In this document: positions 35,018 through 45,137 of the stretch, piece by piece
Position numbering within the stretch: position 1 is the first letter of the stretch
How the letters are laid out: each line of letters starts with the position of its first letter
NCBI GenBank assembly: GCA_030533405.1
Contig: JAUNJF010000004.1
Coordinates: 1 to 64,000, forward strand
Reading direction: 5' to 3'
DNA length: 64,000 nt
Source of the DNA: Eubacteriales bacterium
Lineage (GTDB): Bacteria > Bacillota > Clostridia > Lachnospirales > Lachnospiraceae
Notes under the pieces: model-generated
What the model was told of the DNA's origin: nothing
What the model saw: the letters and a program-made list of their open reading frames with translations, nothing else
The model's database searches: none
Program-made: the position numbers and the translations under genes

Positions 35018-37237
35018 TTAAAGCAATTCTTTTGTTGTGTGCGCGTCTAAAATGACTTGCTGACGTTGGTCTCCATAAATGAGAGTTGTGTTCATAGATC
35101 TTCTTGCGTATACGGAAGCTTTTGTGAGTACGCCAGCTTCCCAGGTGAGATTATAAACGCCTCCATCCATGCCACAGATGCCTGTTACACTACCATTTGC
35201 CCATTCACTTGGAAGTGCTGGCAGAAGTATTGTGCGGTTCTCATTGGATTGTAATAGCATCTCACCAATAGCTGCAATCGAACCAAAGTTACCATCTATT
35301 TGAAATGGTGGATGGTTGTCAAACAAATTTGGAAGGGTTGATTTTTTAAAAAGCTGAATTAGATTTTCATAGGCTTTTTCGTTATTCCATAAACGAGCAT
35401 ACATATTCATAATCCATGCGCGACTCCAACCAGTATGTCCACCTCCGCTGGATAATCTTCTTTCAAGGGTTACGCTGGCAGCTTTGCATAGTTCTGGGGT
35501 TTCATCCGGTGTGATTTGATGTGCTGGATGAAGTGCCCACAAATGAGAGATGTGACGGTGACCGGGTTCGGCTTCGTCGTAGTCTTTGATCCATTCCATG
35601 ATTTGACCGTGTTTTCCAATTTGAATTGGAGGAAGATGATCTTTGATTTCTTTTAGCTGATCAAAAAATGCAGAATCATCATCATTTACTTCCGATGCTG
35701 CTTTCATACAGTCTGCAAACAACTCATGCAAAATCTCATTATCCATGGTTGCACCATAGGTAAGACAGCCACTGGTTCCATCCTCCATGATATATGTATT
35801 TTCTGGGGAAACAGATGGACAGGTTACATATTGATTGTCTACTTTGATTAAGAAATCCATAAAGAAAGTAACTGCCTGTTTCATGGTAGGATACATGCGT
35901 TTTAAGAAATCGAAATCTTTTTCATATAAATAATGATTCCAAATGTGGGTACATAGCCATGCGCCACCTAATACCCAATAGGTTGCAGGAATATAAATAT
36001 CCTGTGGAGCGGTGTCGCCCCAAAGGTCAGTATTGTGATGTGCGACAAAACCATTGCAACCATACATTTCTTTTGCGGTCAGTGTTCCGTTTGGAACCAT
36101 GCGTAGCAGATGTTCAAAAAGTGGTTGTTCACAGTCGGAGAGATTACAAATGCCAGCAGGCCAATAGTTCATCTCGGCATTGATGTTAATGGTATATTTA
36201 CTGCCCCAAGGCGCATCTATATCTCGGTTCCAAATACCCTGTAAATTAGCAGGGAGACAATCACCACGACTAGAACTGATTAAGAGATAACGACCAAAAT
36301 CCATGTATGTGTTGATGAGTCCGTTATCTGGATGCGTGTCATCGATACGGGCGAGACGTGCATCGGTTGTTAAACTGTCTAGTGTTTTATCATAATCGAG
36401 GCTTAAGCGGAAAAGATGGAAATAACGCTGATATTCTTCGATGTGTTCTGCTTTTATTGTTTCATATGGTACCTGTGCAATTGCATCTAGCCATTTTGCG
36501 ACCTCTGTTTTAGGCGTTTCATATCGGAAGGTTGTTGCGGCGGTAATGAAAATGGTTGCGTTAGTAGCCTGCTCGGTAAAGACATGTTCGCCCATTGCTT
36601 TGACTTGGTTGCTGTCGGAAAGCATTTTTAATCCACAACAAAAATCCATGCCGCCGCCACCCAAGTTGCCCTGTATAAATAAACTGTCAGAGGTGTGTTC
36701 TGTTGATTCGTAAAAATTACCACGTTGCAAAGAAGCAGCGAGAGAAAGTTCTCCTTTTTGGGATGCCTGATAGTGAACAACAATACAGTTGTATTTTGCG
36801 CTGACAAATGCTTCACAATCGTAGCGAAGATCTGTTTGCTTGTCTGTTACGGTTGTGCTGTGAATGGCAGTCTCCAAATCAAGTGATCTACAAAAATTGG
36901 TTCCGTCTTTGATTTTTCCGCAATAATCAAAAAAAGCATCTCCAAGTGTCTGATAAGTGTGCTGACTTTGTGGTGTGCCAGAAAAGGCATACTTTGCTAA
37001 TTGTTCTGCTTCGGGGATTTTGCCATCTAATATTAGCTGTCTGATTTCGGAAAGATGGGACAGTGCTTCTTTGTTGTTGCGGTTTCGTTTTTTTCCAAAC
37101 CAGACCGTTTCTTCATTGAGTTGAAGATGTTCAGAAGTTCCTTCTCCATATATCATAGCTCCCAATTTGCCGTTTCCGATTGGAAGCGCTTTGTTCCAAT
37201 CCCAGCAACTGGAAGAGTCATAAAATAATTTGCTCAT
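35018..37237 (-). CDS. GH95 alpha-L-fucosidase-like glycoside hydrolase
   Basis: A 739-residue protein without signal peptide. The N-terminal beta domain starts WDWNKALPIGNGKLGAM and continues with QLNEETVWFG. The catalytic (alpha/alpha)6 barrel has NINAEMNYWPAGICN, HHNTDLWGDTAPQD and SPENTY, and a C-terminal GNFGSIAAIGEMLLQS. These are GH95 landmarks; the family contains inverting 1,2-alpha-L-fucosidases and alpha-L-galactosidases. Fucosylated xyloglucan side chains are a plausible substrate given the adjacent GH31 and GH3 genes. The frame is open beyond the start, but AGAGGAACG immediately before the ATG at 37237 fixes it. Divergent from GH31 over 225 bp, which is the likely control region. 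Confidence 0.87.
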   Translation of the reverse strand: MSKLFYDSSSCWDWNKALPIGNGKLGAMIYGEGTSEHLQLNEETVWFGKKRNRNNKEALSHLSEIRQLILDGKIPEAEQLAKYAFSGTPQSQHTYQTLGDAFFDYCGKIKDGTNFCRSLDLETAIHSTTVTDKQTDLRYDCEAFVSAKYNCIVVHYQASQKGELSLAASLQRGNFYESTEHTSDSLFIQGNLGGGGMDFCCGLKMLSDSNQVKAMGEHVFTEQATNATIFITAATTFRYETPKTEVAKWLDAIAQVPYETIKAEHIEEYQRYFHLFRLSLDYDKTLDSLTTDARLARIDDTHPDNGLINTYMDFGRYLLISSSRGDCLPANLQGIWNRDIDAPWGSKYTININAEMNYWPAGICNLSDCEQPLFEHLLRMVPNGTLTAKEMYGCNGFVAHHNTDLWGDTAPQDIYIPATYWVLGGAWLCTHIWNHYLYEKDFDFLKRMYPTMKQAVTFFMDFLIKVDNQYVTCPSVSPENTYIMEDGTSGCLTYGATMDNEILHELFADCMKAASEVNDDDSAFFDQLKEIKDHLPPIQIGKHGQIMEWIKDYDEAEPGHRHISHLWALHPAHQITPDETPELCKAASVTLERRLSSGGGHTGWSRAWIMNMYARLWNNEKAYENLIQLFKKSTLPNLFDNHPPFQIDGNFGSIAAIGEMLLQSNENRTILLPALPSEWANGSVTGICGMDGGVYNLTWEAGVLTKASVYARRSMNTTLIYGDQRQQVILDAHTTKELL

Positions 37238-37462
37238 TTTTCGTTCCTCTCTATATGATATAAATATGCATTCAGTATAACATATTTTGGGAAAAAAGAT
37301 ATGAAAAAGGTGAGATGAATGACAAGAAAATACAGGAGTAAAAAAATAGATTTTTACAATTTTTTTCAGATATTTGTTATATCGTAAATAAAATAAAATT
37401 GGTATTCTCCTAACAAGATACAATATAAAATGGAATAATATATTTCTACGGAGGGAAATCAG

Positions 37463-39799
37463 ATGATTTTTGGAAATGGTTGTTGGTTACAAAAAGAGGG
37501 ATATGAGTGTTTTGCTCCACAGGAAGCATATTTTGTAAAGACGGAGCCTAAGAAGGTGACAATTTGTGCACCGACTACAAAGATTCGTCACAGAGGAGAT
37601 ACACTTGGTGGGGTGAACCTGACGGTGGAGATTACTTCTCCTGCACCAGAGGTGTTAAGAGTAAAAACAAGTCATTACTTAGGTGTGAAACATTTAGGTC
37701 CTGATTTTGAATTAGATTTGAATGAAAATGTGGATTTGGATATTACAGAAGATGAAGAGAAGATTCGAATTGCCAGTGGAAGCTTGGCACTTGTCATCAC
37801 AAAGGAATATTGGAGCATGACTTATGAGCGAAACGGCGAAGTGATTACAAAGAGCAATGGACGTGATTTGGCTTATATGAAGACCGATTGGAAGGGTTTA
37901 GCATATGACAAGACAATGGATGATGCTTATGTTCGTCAGGAACTTTCTTTGTCAGTTGGTGAGCTTGTATATGGTATGGGTGAGCGCTTTAGCAATTTTA
38001 CAAAGAATGGACAAAGTGTTGATATTTGGAACGAAGATGGAGGAACCAGTACATACCAGTCTTATAAAAATATACCATTTTATATTACAGATAAGGGATA
38101 TGGTGTGTTTGTGAATCATCCAGAAAAGGTTTCGTTTGAGGTTGGAACCGAGCAGGTGTCTAAAGTAGAATTCTCTGTGCAGGGAGAAAGTTTGGATTAT
38201 TTTTTGATTAATGGACCAACCATGAAAGAAGTGCTTATGCGTTATACCGATTTGACAGGTAAGCCATCACTTCCACCACAGTGGACATTTGGTTTGTGGT
38301 TATCGACATCCTTTACAACAAATTATGATGAAGAGACCGTTATGAGCTTTATCAATGGAATGGAAGAGCGTGGTATTCCACTTCAGGTATTTCATTTTGA
38401 TTGTTTTTGGATGAAGGATTTCCATTGGAGTGACTTTACATGGGATAGTCGTGTGTTCCCAGACCCAGAGGGAATGCTTCGTCGTATCAAGGAAAAAGGA
38501 ATTCAAATTTGTGTTTGGATTAATTCCTATATTGCCCAAGAATCACCTTTGTTTGCAGAGGGTATGGAAAAGGGTTATTTGGTAAAGCGTACCGATGGAT
38601 CGGTATGGCAATGGGATATGTGGCAGCCAGGTATGGCACTTGTAGATTTTACTAATCCAGATGCATGTAAATGGTTCCAGGATAAATTGGAAGTGTTAGT
38701 AGATATGGGTGTGGACTGCTTTAAGACTGATTTTGGTGAGAGAATTCCAGATGAAGGTGTTTGCTATTTTGATGGTTCTGATCCTAAAAAAATGCATAAT
38801 TACTATACATATTTATATAACAAGACAGTTTATGAATTGTTGCAACGCAAAAAAGGAGAGCATGAAGCCTGTTTGTTTGCGCGTTCAGCAACAGCAGGTG
38901 GACAGAAATTCCCTGTTCATTGGGGCGGTGATTGCTGGTCAACCTATGAGGCTATGGCTGAGAGTATTCGTGGCGGATTATCTCTTACAATGTCGGGATT
39001 TGGATATTGGAGTCATGATATTGGAGGATTTGAGAATACTTCGACACCAGATGTTTATAAGCGCTGGGCAGCATTTGGACTGTTATCGACACACAGTCGT
39101 TTCCATGGAAGTACTTCGTATCGTGTGCCATGGGCATATGATGATGAGGCTGTCGATGTTGTAAGATTTTTTACCCAGTTAAAACTTTCGCTGACTCCAT
39201 ATTTATATAGTAGTGCAGTCTTTACATCGAAAACAGGTATTCCAATGATGCGAAGCATGGTGCTTGAGTATGAAAAAGATCCATGCTGTAAATATTTGGA
39301 TCGTCAGTTTATGATGGGTGACAATTTGTTGGTTGCGCCAATCTTTAATGATCAGAGTATGGCAAACTATTATTTGCCAAAGGGAACCTGGGTGAACTAT
39401 TTGACAGGAGAAACCTGTGAGGGTGGTGTGTGGCGAGAAGAGCACCACGATTACTTATCTGTACCGCTTTGGGTAAAAGGAAATTCGATTGTGCCAATTT
39501 GTAAGGAGACAGGACATGCAAAAGATAGTTATAAAGAACATTTGATTTTGCAGGTGTTTGCGCTTTCGGATGAAGCAGAGACCACAGTATATCAAGACCG
39601 TGAAGAAGTTTTGAAGGCGACTGTGAAAAAACAGGATAACCAGATTGTGATTCAGGCTGAGTCTGCATTTGGTTATACAGTATGTTTGAAAAATGTAGAG
39701 GTTGTATCTGTAACAGGTGGAGAGCTTGCAAAGGACGGAGCAGACAGTTTGATTACAGTAGTAAATCCTGCAACAGAAGTTGTATGTACAATTGCATAA
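37463..39799 (+). CDS. GH31 alpha-xylosidase (YicI-like)
   Basis: A 778-residue cytoplasmic enzyme. The N-terminal beta-sandwich ends near 270. The barrel contains QVFHFDCFWMKDFHWSDFTW, the nucleophile Asp423 in CFKTDFGERIP and acid/base Asp490 in HWGGDCWSTY. KTDFGE and the 67-residue spacing match E. coli YicI (Asp416/Asp482), which favours alpha-xylosidase over alpha-glucosidase. It would remove the non-reducing-end xylosyl unit from xyloglucan oligosaccharides. The GH3 gene follows after 31 bp in the same operon. Confidence 0.9.
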   Translation: MIFGNGCWLQKEGYECFAPQEAYFVKTEPKKVTICAPTTKIRHRGDTLGGVNLTVEITSPAPEVLRVKTSHYLGVKHLGPDFELDLNENVDLDITEDEEKIRIASGSLALVITKEYWSMTYERNGEVITKSNGRDLAYMKTDWKGLAYDKTMDDAYVRQELSLSVGELVYGMGERFSNFTKNGQSVDIWNEDGGTSTYQSYKNIPFYITDKGYGVFVNHPEKVSFEVGTEQVSKVEFSVQGESLDYFLINGPTMKEVLMRYTDLTGKPSLPPQWTFGLWLSTSFTTNYDEETVMSFINGMEERGIPLQVFHFDCFWMKDFHWSDFTWDSRVFPDPEGMLRRIKEKGIQICVWINSYIAQESPLFAEGMEKGYLVKRTDGSVWQWDMWQPGMALVDFTNPDACKWFQDKLEVLVDMGVDCFKTDFGERIPDEGVCYFDGSDPKKMHNYYTYLYNKTVYELLQRKKGEHEACLFARSATAGGQKFPVHWGGDCWSTYEAMAESIRGGLSLTMSGFGYWSHDIGGFENTSTPDVYKRWAAFGLLSTHSRFHGSTSYRVPWAYDDEAVDVVRFFTQLKLSLTPYLYSSAVFTSKTGIPMMRSMVLEYEKDPCCKYLDRQFMMGDNLLVAPIFNDQSMANYYLPKGTWVNYLTGETCEGGVWREEHHDYLSVPLWVKGNSIVPICKETGHAKDSYKEHLILQVFALSDEAETTVYQDREEVLKATVKKQDNQIVIQAESAFGYTVCLKNVEVVSVTGGELAKDGADSLITVVNPATEVVCTIA

Positions 39800-39830
39800 T
39801 AGGTAAAAAAATAAAAAGAGGGTTACGGAT

Positions 39831-41936
39831 ATGAAAATGAGTAAAAAAGTGGAAAGCTTATTAAAGGAGCTTACATTAGATGAAAAAATTGCAATGATTC
39901 ATGGAGGAGCGTTGTTTGCAACTTCTGGGGTGGAGCGTCTTGGGATTCCTCCATTGGTAACATCTGATGGACCAATGGGAGTTCGTTTGGAATTTGAACC
40001 AAACGAGTGGAAGCCAGTTGGTCATTCAGATGATTTTATTACCTATCTTCCGTGTAACAGTGCTTTGGCAGCAACATGGAATCGTGAACTTGCAAGGGAA
40101 AGTGGTAAGGTATTAGGAGAGGAAGCAAGAGGTCGAGGAAAGGATGTCATTTTAGCACCGGGTATCAATATTAAGAGAAGTCCGCTTTGTGGTCGTAATT
40201 TTGAGTATTTTAGTGAGGATCCATATTTGACACAAGAGCTTTGTGTACCATTTATTCAGGGTGTACAGAGTGCAGATGTGGCAACTTGCGTGAAGCATTT
40301 TGCTGCCAATAATCAGGAGACAGACCGTCTTACGGTGGATGTAGATGTGGAGAAGGATGTTTTGCATGAGATTTATTTAAAGGCATTTAAGGCTGCAGTG
40401 CAGGAAGGTGATTCTTACACCATTATGGGTGCTTATAATAAATTATATGGCAGACATTGCTGTCATAGTGATTACCTGTTAGACGATGTGCTTCGGAAAG
40501 ATTGGGGATATGATGGTGTTGTTATTTCCGATTGGGGTGGTGTGCATGATACGATAGAGGCTGCAAACACCAGCTTAGATATTGAGATGTCTGTATTTAG
40601 CAATTTTGATGAGTATATTATGGCGAATCCATTAAAGGAAAAAGTGCAAAATGGTGAGGTGCCAGAGAGTGCCATTGATGAGAAGGTTGTGCGTATTTTG
40701 AATTTGATGGAAAAATTGCATATGTTAGGCGGCGAAAGAAAGCGTGGATGTTATAATACGCCAGCGCACAGAGAAGCAGCACTAAATGTGGCAAGGGAAT
40801 CGGTTGTATTGCTAAAGAATGAGAATCAGGTATTGCCACTGGATATCAACAAGCTTGGAAAAGTGTTAGTGGTTGGTGAAAATGCGGATGTATGCCATGC
40901 GTTTGGTGGTGGTAGTGCTGAGCTTAAGGTGCTATATGAAACGACCCCTTTGCTAGGATTAAAGTCTCATATTGGTGGAAATAATCAGGTCATTTATACG
41001 CCAGGTTATTGTAGAGATTTGGACGGTGTCAATCCAGTTGATTGGAGAAATATTGAATCCGAGGATGTGGATAAAAACTGGCAGGAGAGCAGTCTGGAAG
41101 GCGGTGGCGGCTCTACAATGAAAGAGGAGCAGGTTGATGCTATGTTAGCGCAAAGAAGAGTACAGCTTCGCGAAGAAGCGGTTGCGCTCGCAAAGGAATG
41201 CGATACTGTGATTTATGTGGGTGGATTGAATCATTTTTATGATTGTGAAGGCAGCGACCGCGCAAACATGAAATTACCATATGATCAGGATGTGTTGATT
41301 CAGGAATTGCTTGCGGTAAAACCAGATATGGTTGTAGTTATGATGGCAGGTAGTCAGGTAGAAATGACCGAGTGGATTGAACAGGCACAGGCAGTTGTTT
41401 GGACCTGGTATGCAGGTACAGAAGGTGGAAATGCATTAGCAGAGGTATTATTAGGAGATGTGAATCCATCCGGTAAAATGCCAGATACGATGTATAAGAC
41501 ACATACAGATTGTTCTGCACATGCAATCGGAGAATTTAAGGGTGGCGAGAAAGTTACCTACAAAGAGGGTAGATTTGTTGGATATCGTTACAATGATAAG
41601 TTTGATGTTGCGCCATTGTTCCCATTTGGACATGGACTTTCTTATACAAGCTTCGCATATGATGATTTACAGGTAAATCGGGAACAAGGTGTGATAAGTT
41701 GTTTAGTGAAAAATACAGGTGCTGTCGACGGTGCAGAAACCATACAGGTGTATCGCAGTGAACCACAGACAAAGGATTCACTTGTAAAAGAATTGGCAGG
41801 TTTTGAGAAGGTGTTCTTAAAGGCTGGTGAAGAACAGAAGGTTACCATTGCTGTGGAAAATATGACAGAGGACAGTAATATTTTGGTGGGTGCATCCGCT
41901 GGGGATATCCGGTTAGGAATCAAAGGGAACGGATGA
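39831..41936 (+). CDS. GH3 beta-glucosidase/beta-xylosidase
   Basis: A 701-residue cytoplasmic GH3 enzyme: (alpha/beta)8 domain with KHFAANNQETDR, nucleophile Asp234 in VVISDWGGVHD; (alpha/beta)6 sandwich with VVLLKNENQVLPL; and a fibronectin III-like C-terminus (YTSFAYDDLQ... IQVYRSEPQTKDSL). It resembles enzymes that remove beta-glucosyl or beta-xylosyl ends. Following GH31 in an operon, it fits the alternating removal of xylose and glucose from xyloglucan oligosaccharides. Exact specificity cannot be read from sequence. Confidence 0.88.
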   Translation: MKMSKKVESLLKELTLDEKIAMIHGGALFATSGVERLGIPPLVTSDGPMGVRLEFEPNEWKPVGHSDDFITYLPCNSALAATWNRELARESGKVLGEEARGRGKDVILAPGINIKRSPLCGRNFEYFSEDPYLTQELCVPFIQGVQSADVATCVKHFAANNQETDRLTVDVDVEKDVLHEIYLKAFKAAVQEGDSYTIMGAYNKLYGRHCCHSDYLLDDVLRKDWGYDGVVISDWGGVHDTIEAANTSLDIEMSVFSNFDEYIMANPLKEKVQNGEVPESAIDEKVVRILNLMEKLHMLGGERKRGCYNTPAHREAALNVARESVVLLKNENQVLPLDINKLGKVLVVGENADVCHAFGGGSAELKVLYETTPLLGLKSHIGGNNQVIYTPGYCRDLDGVNPVDWRNIESEDVDKNWQESSLEGGGGSTMKEEQVDAMLAQRRVQLREEAVALAKECDTVIYVGGLNHFYDCEGSDRANMKLPYDQDVLIQELLAVKPDMVVVMMAGSQVEMTEWIEQAQAVVWTWYAGTEGGNALAEVLLGDVNPSGKMPDTMYKTHTDCSAHAIGEFKGGEKVTYKEGRFVGYRYNDKFDVAPLFPFGHGLSYTSFAYDDLQVNREQGVISCLVKNTGAVDGAETIQVYRSEPQTKDSLVKELAGFEKVFLKAGEEQKVTIAVENMTEDSNILVGASAGDIRLGIKGNG

Positions 41937-41980
41937 GATATTACAAATAATCAGCAGTAAAAATATGAACAGTAAGTTTT

Positions 41981-42020
41981 CAGGAGGATCATATCACTTT
42001 GTGAGATGTCCTCTTTTTTT
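41981..42020 (+). terminator. Terminator of the GH31-GH3 operon
   Basis: GAGGATCATATCAC pairs, with one bulge, with GTGAGATGTCCTC, followed by seven T. Confidence 0.75.
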
Positions 42021-42097
42021 ACTTTGATAAGATATAGTAGCCTGTTTGTTGTGCACAGAGACTTAAAATTGTATGAAAATAAAAAAACAAAATTTGC

Positions 42098-42126
42098 TTG
42101 CCAAAGGGGATGTTAGGCTATATACT
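42098..42126 (+). promoter_or_regulatory. Promoter of the second Lys-rich surface protein
   Basis: TTGCCA (42098-42103), a 17-bp spacer and TATACT (42121-42126) lie 64 bp before the GTG start at 42191. Confidence 0.55.
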
Positions 42127-42190
42127 AAATTAGTTTGATTTATAAAATAACAAATGCATGAAAAATTTATCTTAAAGGAGGATCAGACAA

Positions 42191-44005
42191 GTGAAATTGA
42201 AATGTCAATTTATGGTAAAAAGTTTTTGCTTGATTATGTTTTCAGTGTTGATGTTTTCGTCGACATTGCATGCAAAGACTACAAAGTATGATGCAGCATC
42301 AATAAATGGTTCGATACAATTAAGTGGAAAAGAGGTGTCAACCGCTCCGCTTTATGTATCAGGATTAAAAACTTCAAAAAATGGAACGTTGACTCGAGTA
42401 AAAGGTGGTGTTAAGTGGGATTATAGAAAAAAATATTCTATTGATGAGGATGGAAATTATGTGGATTTTACACCAGAAAAATTTAAAAATTTTGATGGTC
42501 AATTTTACAATTCTGTGAATGATGGGTATACATGGTCGGAGACTGTTAGACCGCTGGATTATCGTTTCGCAATTAAATGTATAGAAGTTAATGTGGCAAG
42601 TCATTATACATTAGTTATGAGTTTGAATACGCAAGGATATAATTATGATTATGGCTTTATCGATAATGCGGAGCGATATTTTTATCAAGGTACTGGTGAA
42701 CTTAATATATTTATTACTACTAAAACAATAAGGTTGTCTCCAGGTAAGCATCAGCTGTTCTTTTGCTTTGACTCTCAAGATGTAGCAGCAGCATCTGCTG
42801 CAAACAAGGCGCCTGTAATCACATATAATTTTATAGGTGATCAGTATACAATTAATTATTCTGGACCAGGTGTATCAAAAAGTATAACGTATAATTATAA
42901 AATGCCGGGTGGGGCAAATGTTAGACCTATTAGTACGCCAAATCAGTTGGGAATAAAAAGAACTTTTAATGTTACAGTAAAAAATGAAAATGGGACAAAG
43001 GATAGTGTGACATCATATAATGTACCATATTCGTGGAACAATTATAACGGTATGACTCCAGATATGATTTTTATAAATAATAATTACAAGAAAGATATTG
43101 ATTTGACGTCGAAATTAGGTAGATTAAGTTATACATGCCCGGCTGCTCCGAGTGCGCCGACATATCAGATTGAATATGATTCGGTCGGTGGAGAAGCCGT
43201 TCAGAAAACAGATGTGCCGATGAAATTTACACAATGGTATGTGTATAGTTTAGATGTTCCTACTATCAGTTCTAGGTGTAAGCCTGGAACCAAGTTCAAT
43301 TTGTGTGAAGACACAACAATTACCGCAGAGTATGATCCAATCAACTATGTAGTACTAGCAAAGGGTCCAAAGGGTCCAAGACGATATACCGTTTCATTTG
43401 ATTCGGATGGTGGTAGTGTGATTCCTTCCGTTGAAGGTAATGCTGTTTTTGATAGATGGATAATTGAGGATTGGTACTATGATGCTCAACAAACAATTGA
43501 TTGTTCTGGTATTAAAAAAAATATAGAGGCGTATGCAACGTATATGGGTTATGATGAAGTAGTTTTGCCTACAACAGTTCCGACAAAACAGGGATATAGA
43601 TTCGATGGTTGGGACTTGAATGGAAGAAAATATATGCCAGGTGATGTCTGCAGTATTTATTCTAGTGAAACGCTAAGAGCAATGTGGGTAAAAGAGGAAT
43701 ATAGTAATTCATCAGATGATAACAACACTACAAATGTTAATGGTACAGCAAAATATAAGGTTACCGTAAAATGTAAAAAGCAAAAAGATGTAAAGGGATA
43801 CCAGTTTAAGTTAAGTACAAATAAAAAATTTAAGAAAACAAAAACTGGTTATTTGAAGACAATTACAACAAAGAAAAATAAAGCAACCTTTAAGAAGCTG
43901 CCAAAGAAAGGTAAGTACTACATGAAGTGTCGTTCTTATACAATGAAAGGTAAGAAGAAGGTTTACTCGAAGTGGTCGAAGGTTAAGAAGATTACGATTA
44001 AATAA
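42191..44005 (+). CDS. Secreted surface protein with InlB-type repeats and Lys-rich C-terminal module
   Basis: A 604-residue protein starting at GTG 42191, which has AAAGGAGG 8 nt upstream. Residues 1-28 are a signal peptide (ending LHAKT). A beta-rich unknown domain occupies about 30-300. Two or three InlB B-repeat-like units follow (IEYDSVGGEAV, VSFDSDGGSVI, TKQGYRFDGWDLNGRKY). The last 85 residues are a strongly basic fibronectin III-like module ending SKWSKVKKITIK, nearly the same in form as the end of the protein at 19479-22412. No LPxTG is present, so the basic end probably anchors it non-covalently to the wall. Confidence 0.75.
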   Translation: MKLKCQFMVKSFCLIMFSVLMFSSTLHAKTTKYDAASINGSIQLSGKEVSTAPLYVSGLKTSKNGTLTRVKGGVKWDYRKKYSIDEDGNYVDFTPEKFKNFDGQFYNSVNDGYTWSETVRPLDYRFAIKCIEVNVASHYTLVMSLNTQGYNYDYGFIDNAERYFYQGTGELNIFITTKTIRLSPGKHQLFFCFDSQDVAAASAANKAPVITYNFIGDQYTINYSGPGVSKSITYNYKMPGGANVRPISTPNQLGIKRTFNVTVKNENGTKDSVTSYNVPYSWNNYNGMTPDMIFINNNYKKDIDLTSKLGRLSYTCPAAPSAPTYQIEYDSVGGEAVQKTDVPMKFTQWYVYSLDVPTISSRCKPGTKFNLCEDTTITAEYDPINYVVLAKGPKGPRRYTVSFDSDGGSVIPSVEGNAVFDRWIIEDWYYDAQQTIDCSGIKKNIEAYATYMGYDEVVLPTTVPTKQGYRFDGWDLNGRKYMPGDVCSIYSSETLRAMWVKEEYSNSSDDNNTTNVNGTAKYKVTVKCKKQKDVKGYQFKLSTNKKFKKTKTGYLKTITTKKNKATFKKLPKKGKYYMKCRSYTMKGKKKVYSKWSKVKKITIK

Positions 44006-44013
44006 TTAGATTT

Positions 44014-44047
44014 ACAAGAGAGTCAGTGTAATCTGGCTCTCTTGTAT
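44014..44047 (+). terminator. Terminator of the surface protein gene
   Basis: ACAAGAGAGTCAG pairs with CTGGCTCTCTTGT around a 6-nt loop, followed by ATTAT. The U-run is weak. Confidence 0.65.
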
Positions 44048-44184
44048 TATAAAGAGAATAAAGATATAAGAAGCATTGGTGGCGTAGTGGACTGGACATA
44101 TGGATTAGAAAAGTAAGGAATGCAAAATGCTGAGTATGATTTATGGATGTTGTTTGACTTTGATATGAAATCAATGAAGTAGGA

Positions 44185-44909
44185 ATGTCAGAATCGCAAG
44201 TATATATATTTGAAAAATATGTGTTAAAGGTTCAACCTGCTACAGCAGAGACTGACAATGAATATAAGATATTAAAATGGATTTATGGCAAATGTCCGAC
44301 ACCAACTATATTGGAATACATAAAACAGGATGGTGTAGCGTTTACCTTGATGACAAAGGCTGAAGGAAAAATGCTTTGCGATGAGGAGTATATGAAAAAT
44401 CCTCACAGGTTAGTTAAGCTTATTGCAGAAGGTCTAAAATTGCTATGGAATACTGATATAAGCGAATGTCCTTGTACTTATAGCAGATTAGATGAGCGTT
44501 TACAGGCTGCCAGAGAAAATATAAAAAATGGAAGAGTGGATATGGATAATGTTGAGCCAGAAACATTTGGTCCTAATGGATTTGCAAATCCATCTGAACT
44601 TCTTAAATGGTTGGAAGAAAATAAACTAGTGGAAGATTTGGTATTAACCCATGGTGATTTTTGCCTTCCAAACATATTTACAGACGGAAAAAAATCACAG
44701 CATTCATAGATAATGGAAAGATGGGACCAGCAGATAGATGGCAGGATTTAGCTATTGTGCTTAGAAGTTTAAGACACAACTATGATGGCACATACACAGA
44801 TGGAGTGTCGTTTGAAGGCTATAGTGAGAAAATGCTATTAGATGAGTTGGGGATTGAAATGGACGAGAAAAAGTATAGGTATTATTTGTTGTTGGACGAA
44901 CTGTTTTAA
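44185..44909 (+). pseudogene. APH(3')-family aminoglycoside phosphotransferase-like gene, frameshifted
   Basis: The first frame (to 44709) contains SESQVYIFEKYVLKVQ, TLMTKAEGKMLCDEEY and the catalytic loop THGDFCLPNIF. At a run of seven A (44691-44697) the frame changes; the second frame supplies AFIDNGKMGPADRWQDLA (Mg-binding DxG) and ends YYLLLDELF, exactly the ending of APH(3') enzymes. These enzymes phosphorylate aminoglycoside 3'-hydroxyls. About 20 N-terminal residues of the family are missing before ATG 44185, although in-frame codons NEVG precede it after a stop. The gene looks like a decayed resistance-type kinase unless the A-run slips. Confidence 0.75.
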
Positions 44910-45016
44910 TATACCGGAAAATATTCATTTTACGCAGACTATGCTTATAGAGTTTCATTTTGTAAGGATGTATTTTTGAGTACGTGATGATTATTAGAAT
45001 CAAAAGGAGAATACAA

Positions 45017-45112
45017 ATGAATGAGAAAGAATTATTATGGAATAGATTTATTGAGAAAAATGATCTTACTACGGAATGTATAAAATTCTTAGAGGATATA
45101 CAAGATTTATAG
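45017..45112 (+). CDS. Short open frame (31 codons), YqzL-like start
   Basis: AAGGAGA lies 6 nt before the ATG. The product begins MNEKELLWNRFIEKNDL, reminiscent of small YqzL-type proteins (ELLW...F..TG), but is shorter and diverged. It could be an intact micropeptide or the remnant of a longer gene. Confidence 0.3.
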   Translation: MNEKELLWNRFIEKNDLTTECIKFLEDIQDL

Positions 45113-45137
45113 ATTAGAAGTTGTAGAGGGGTTAAGA

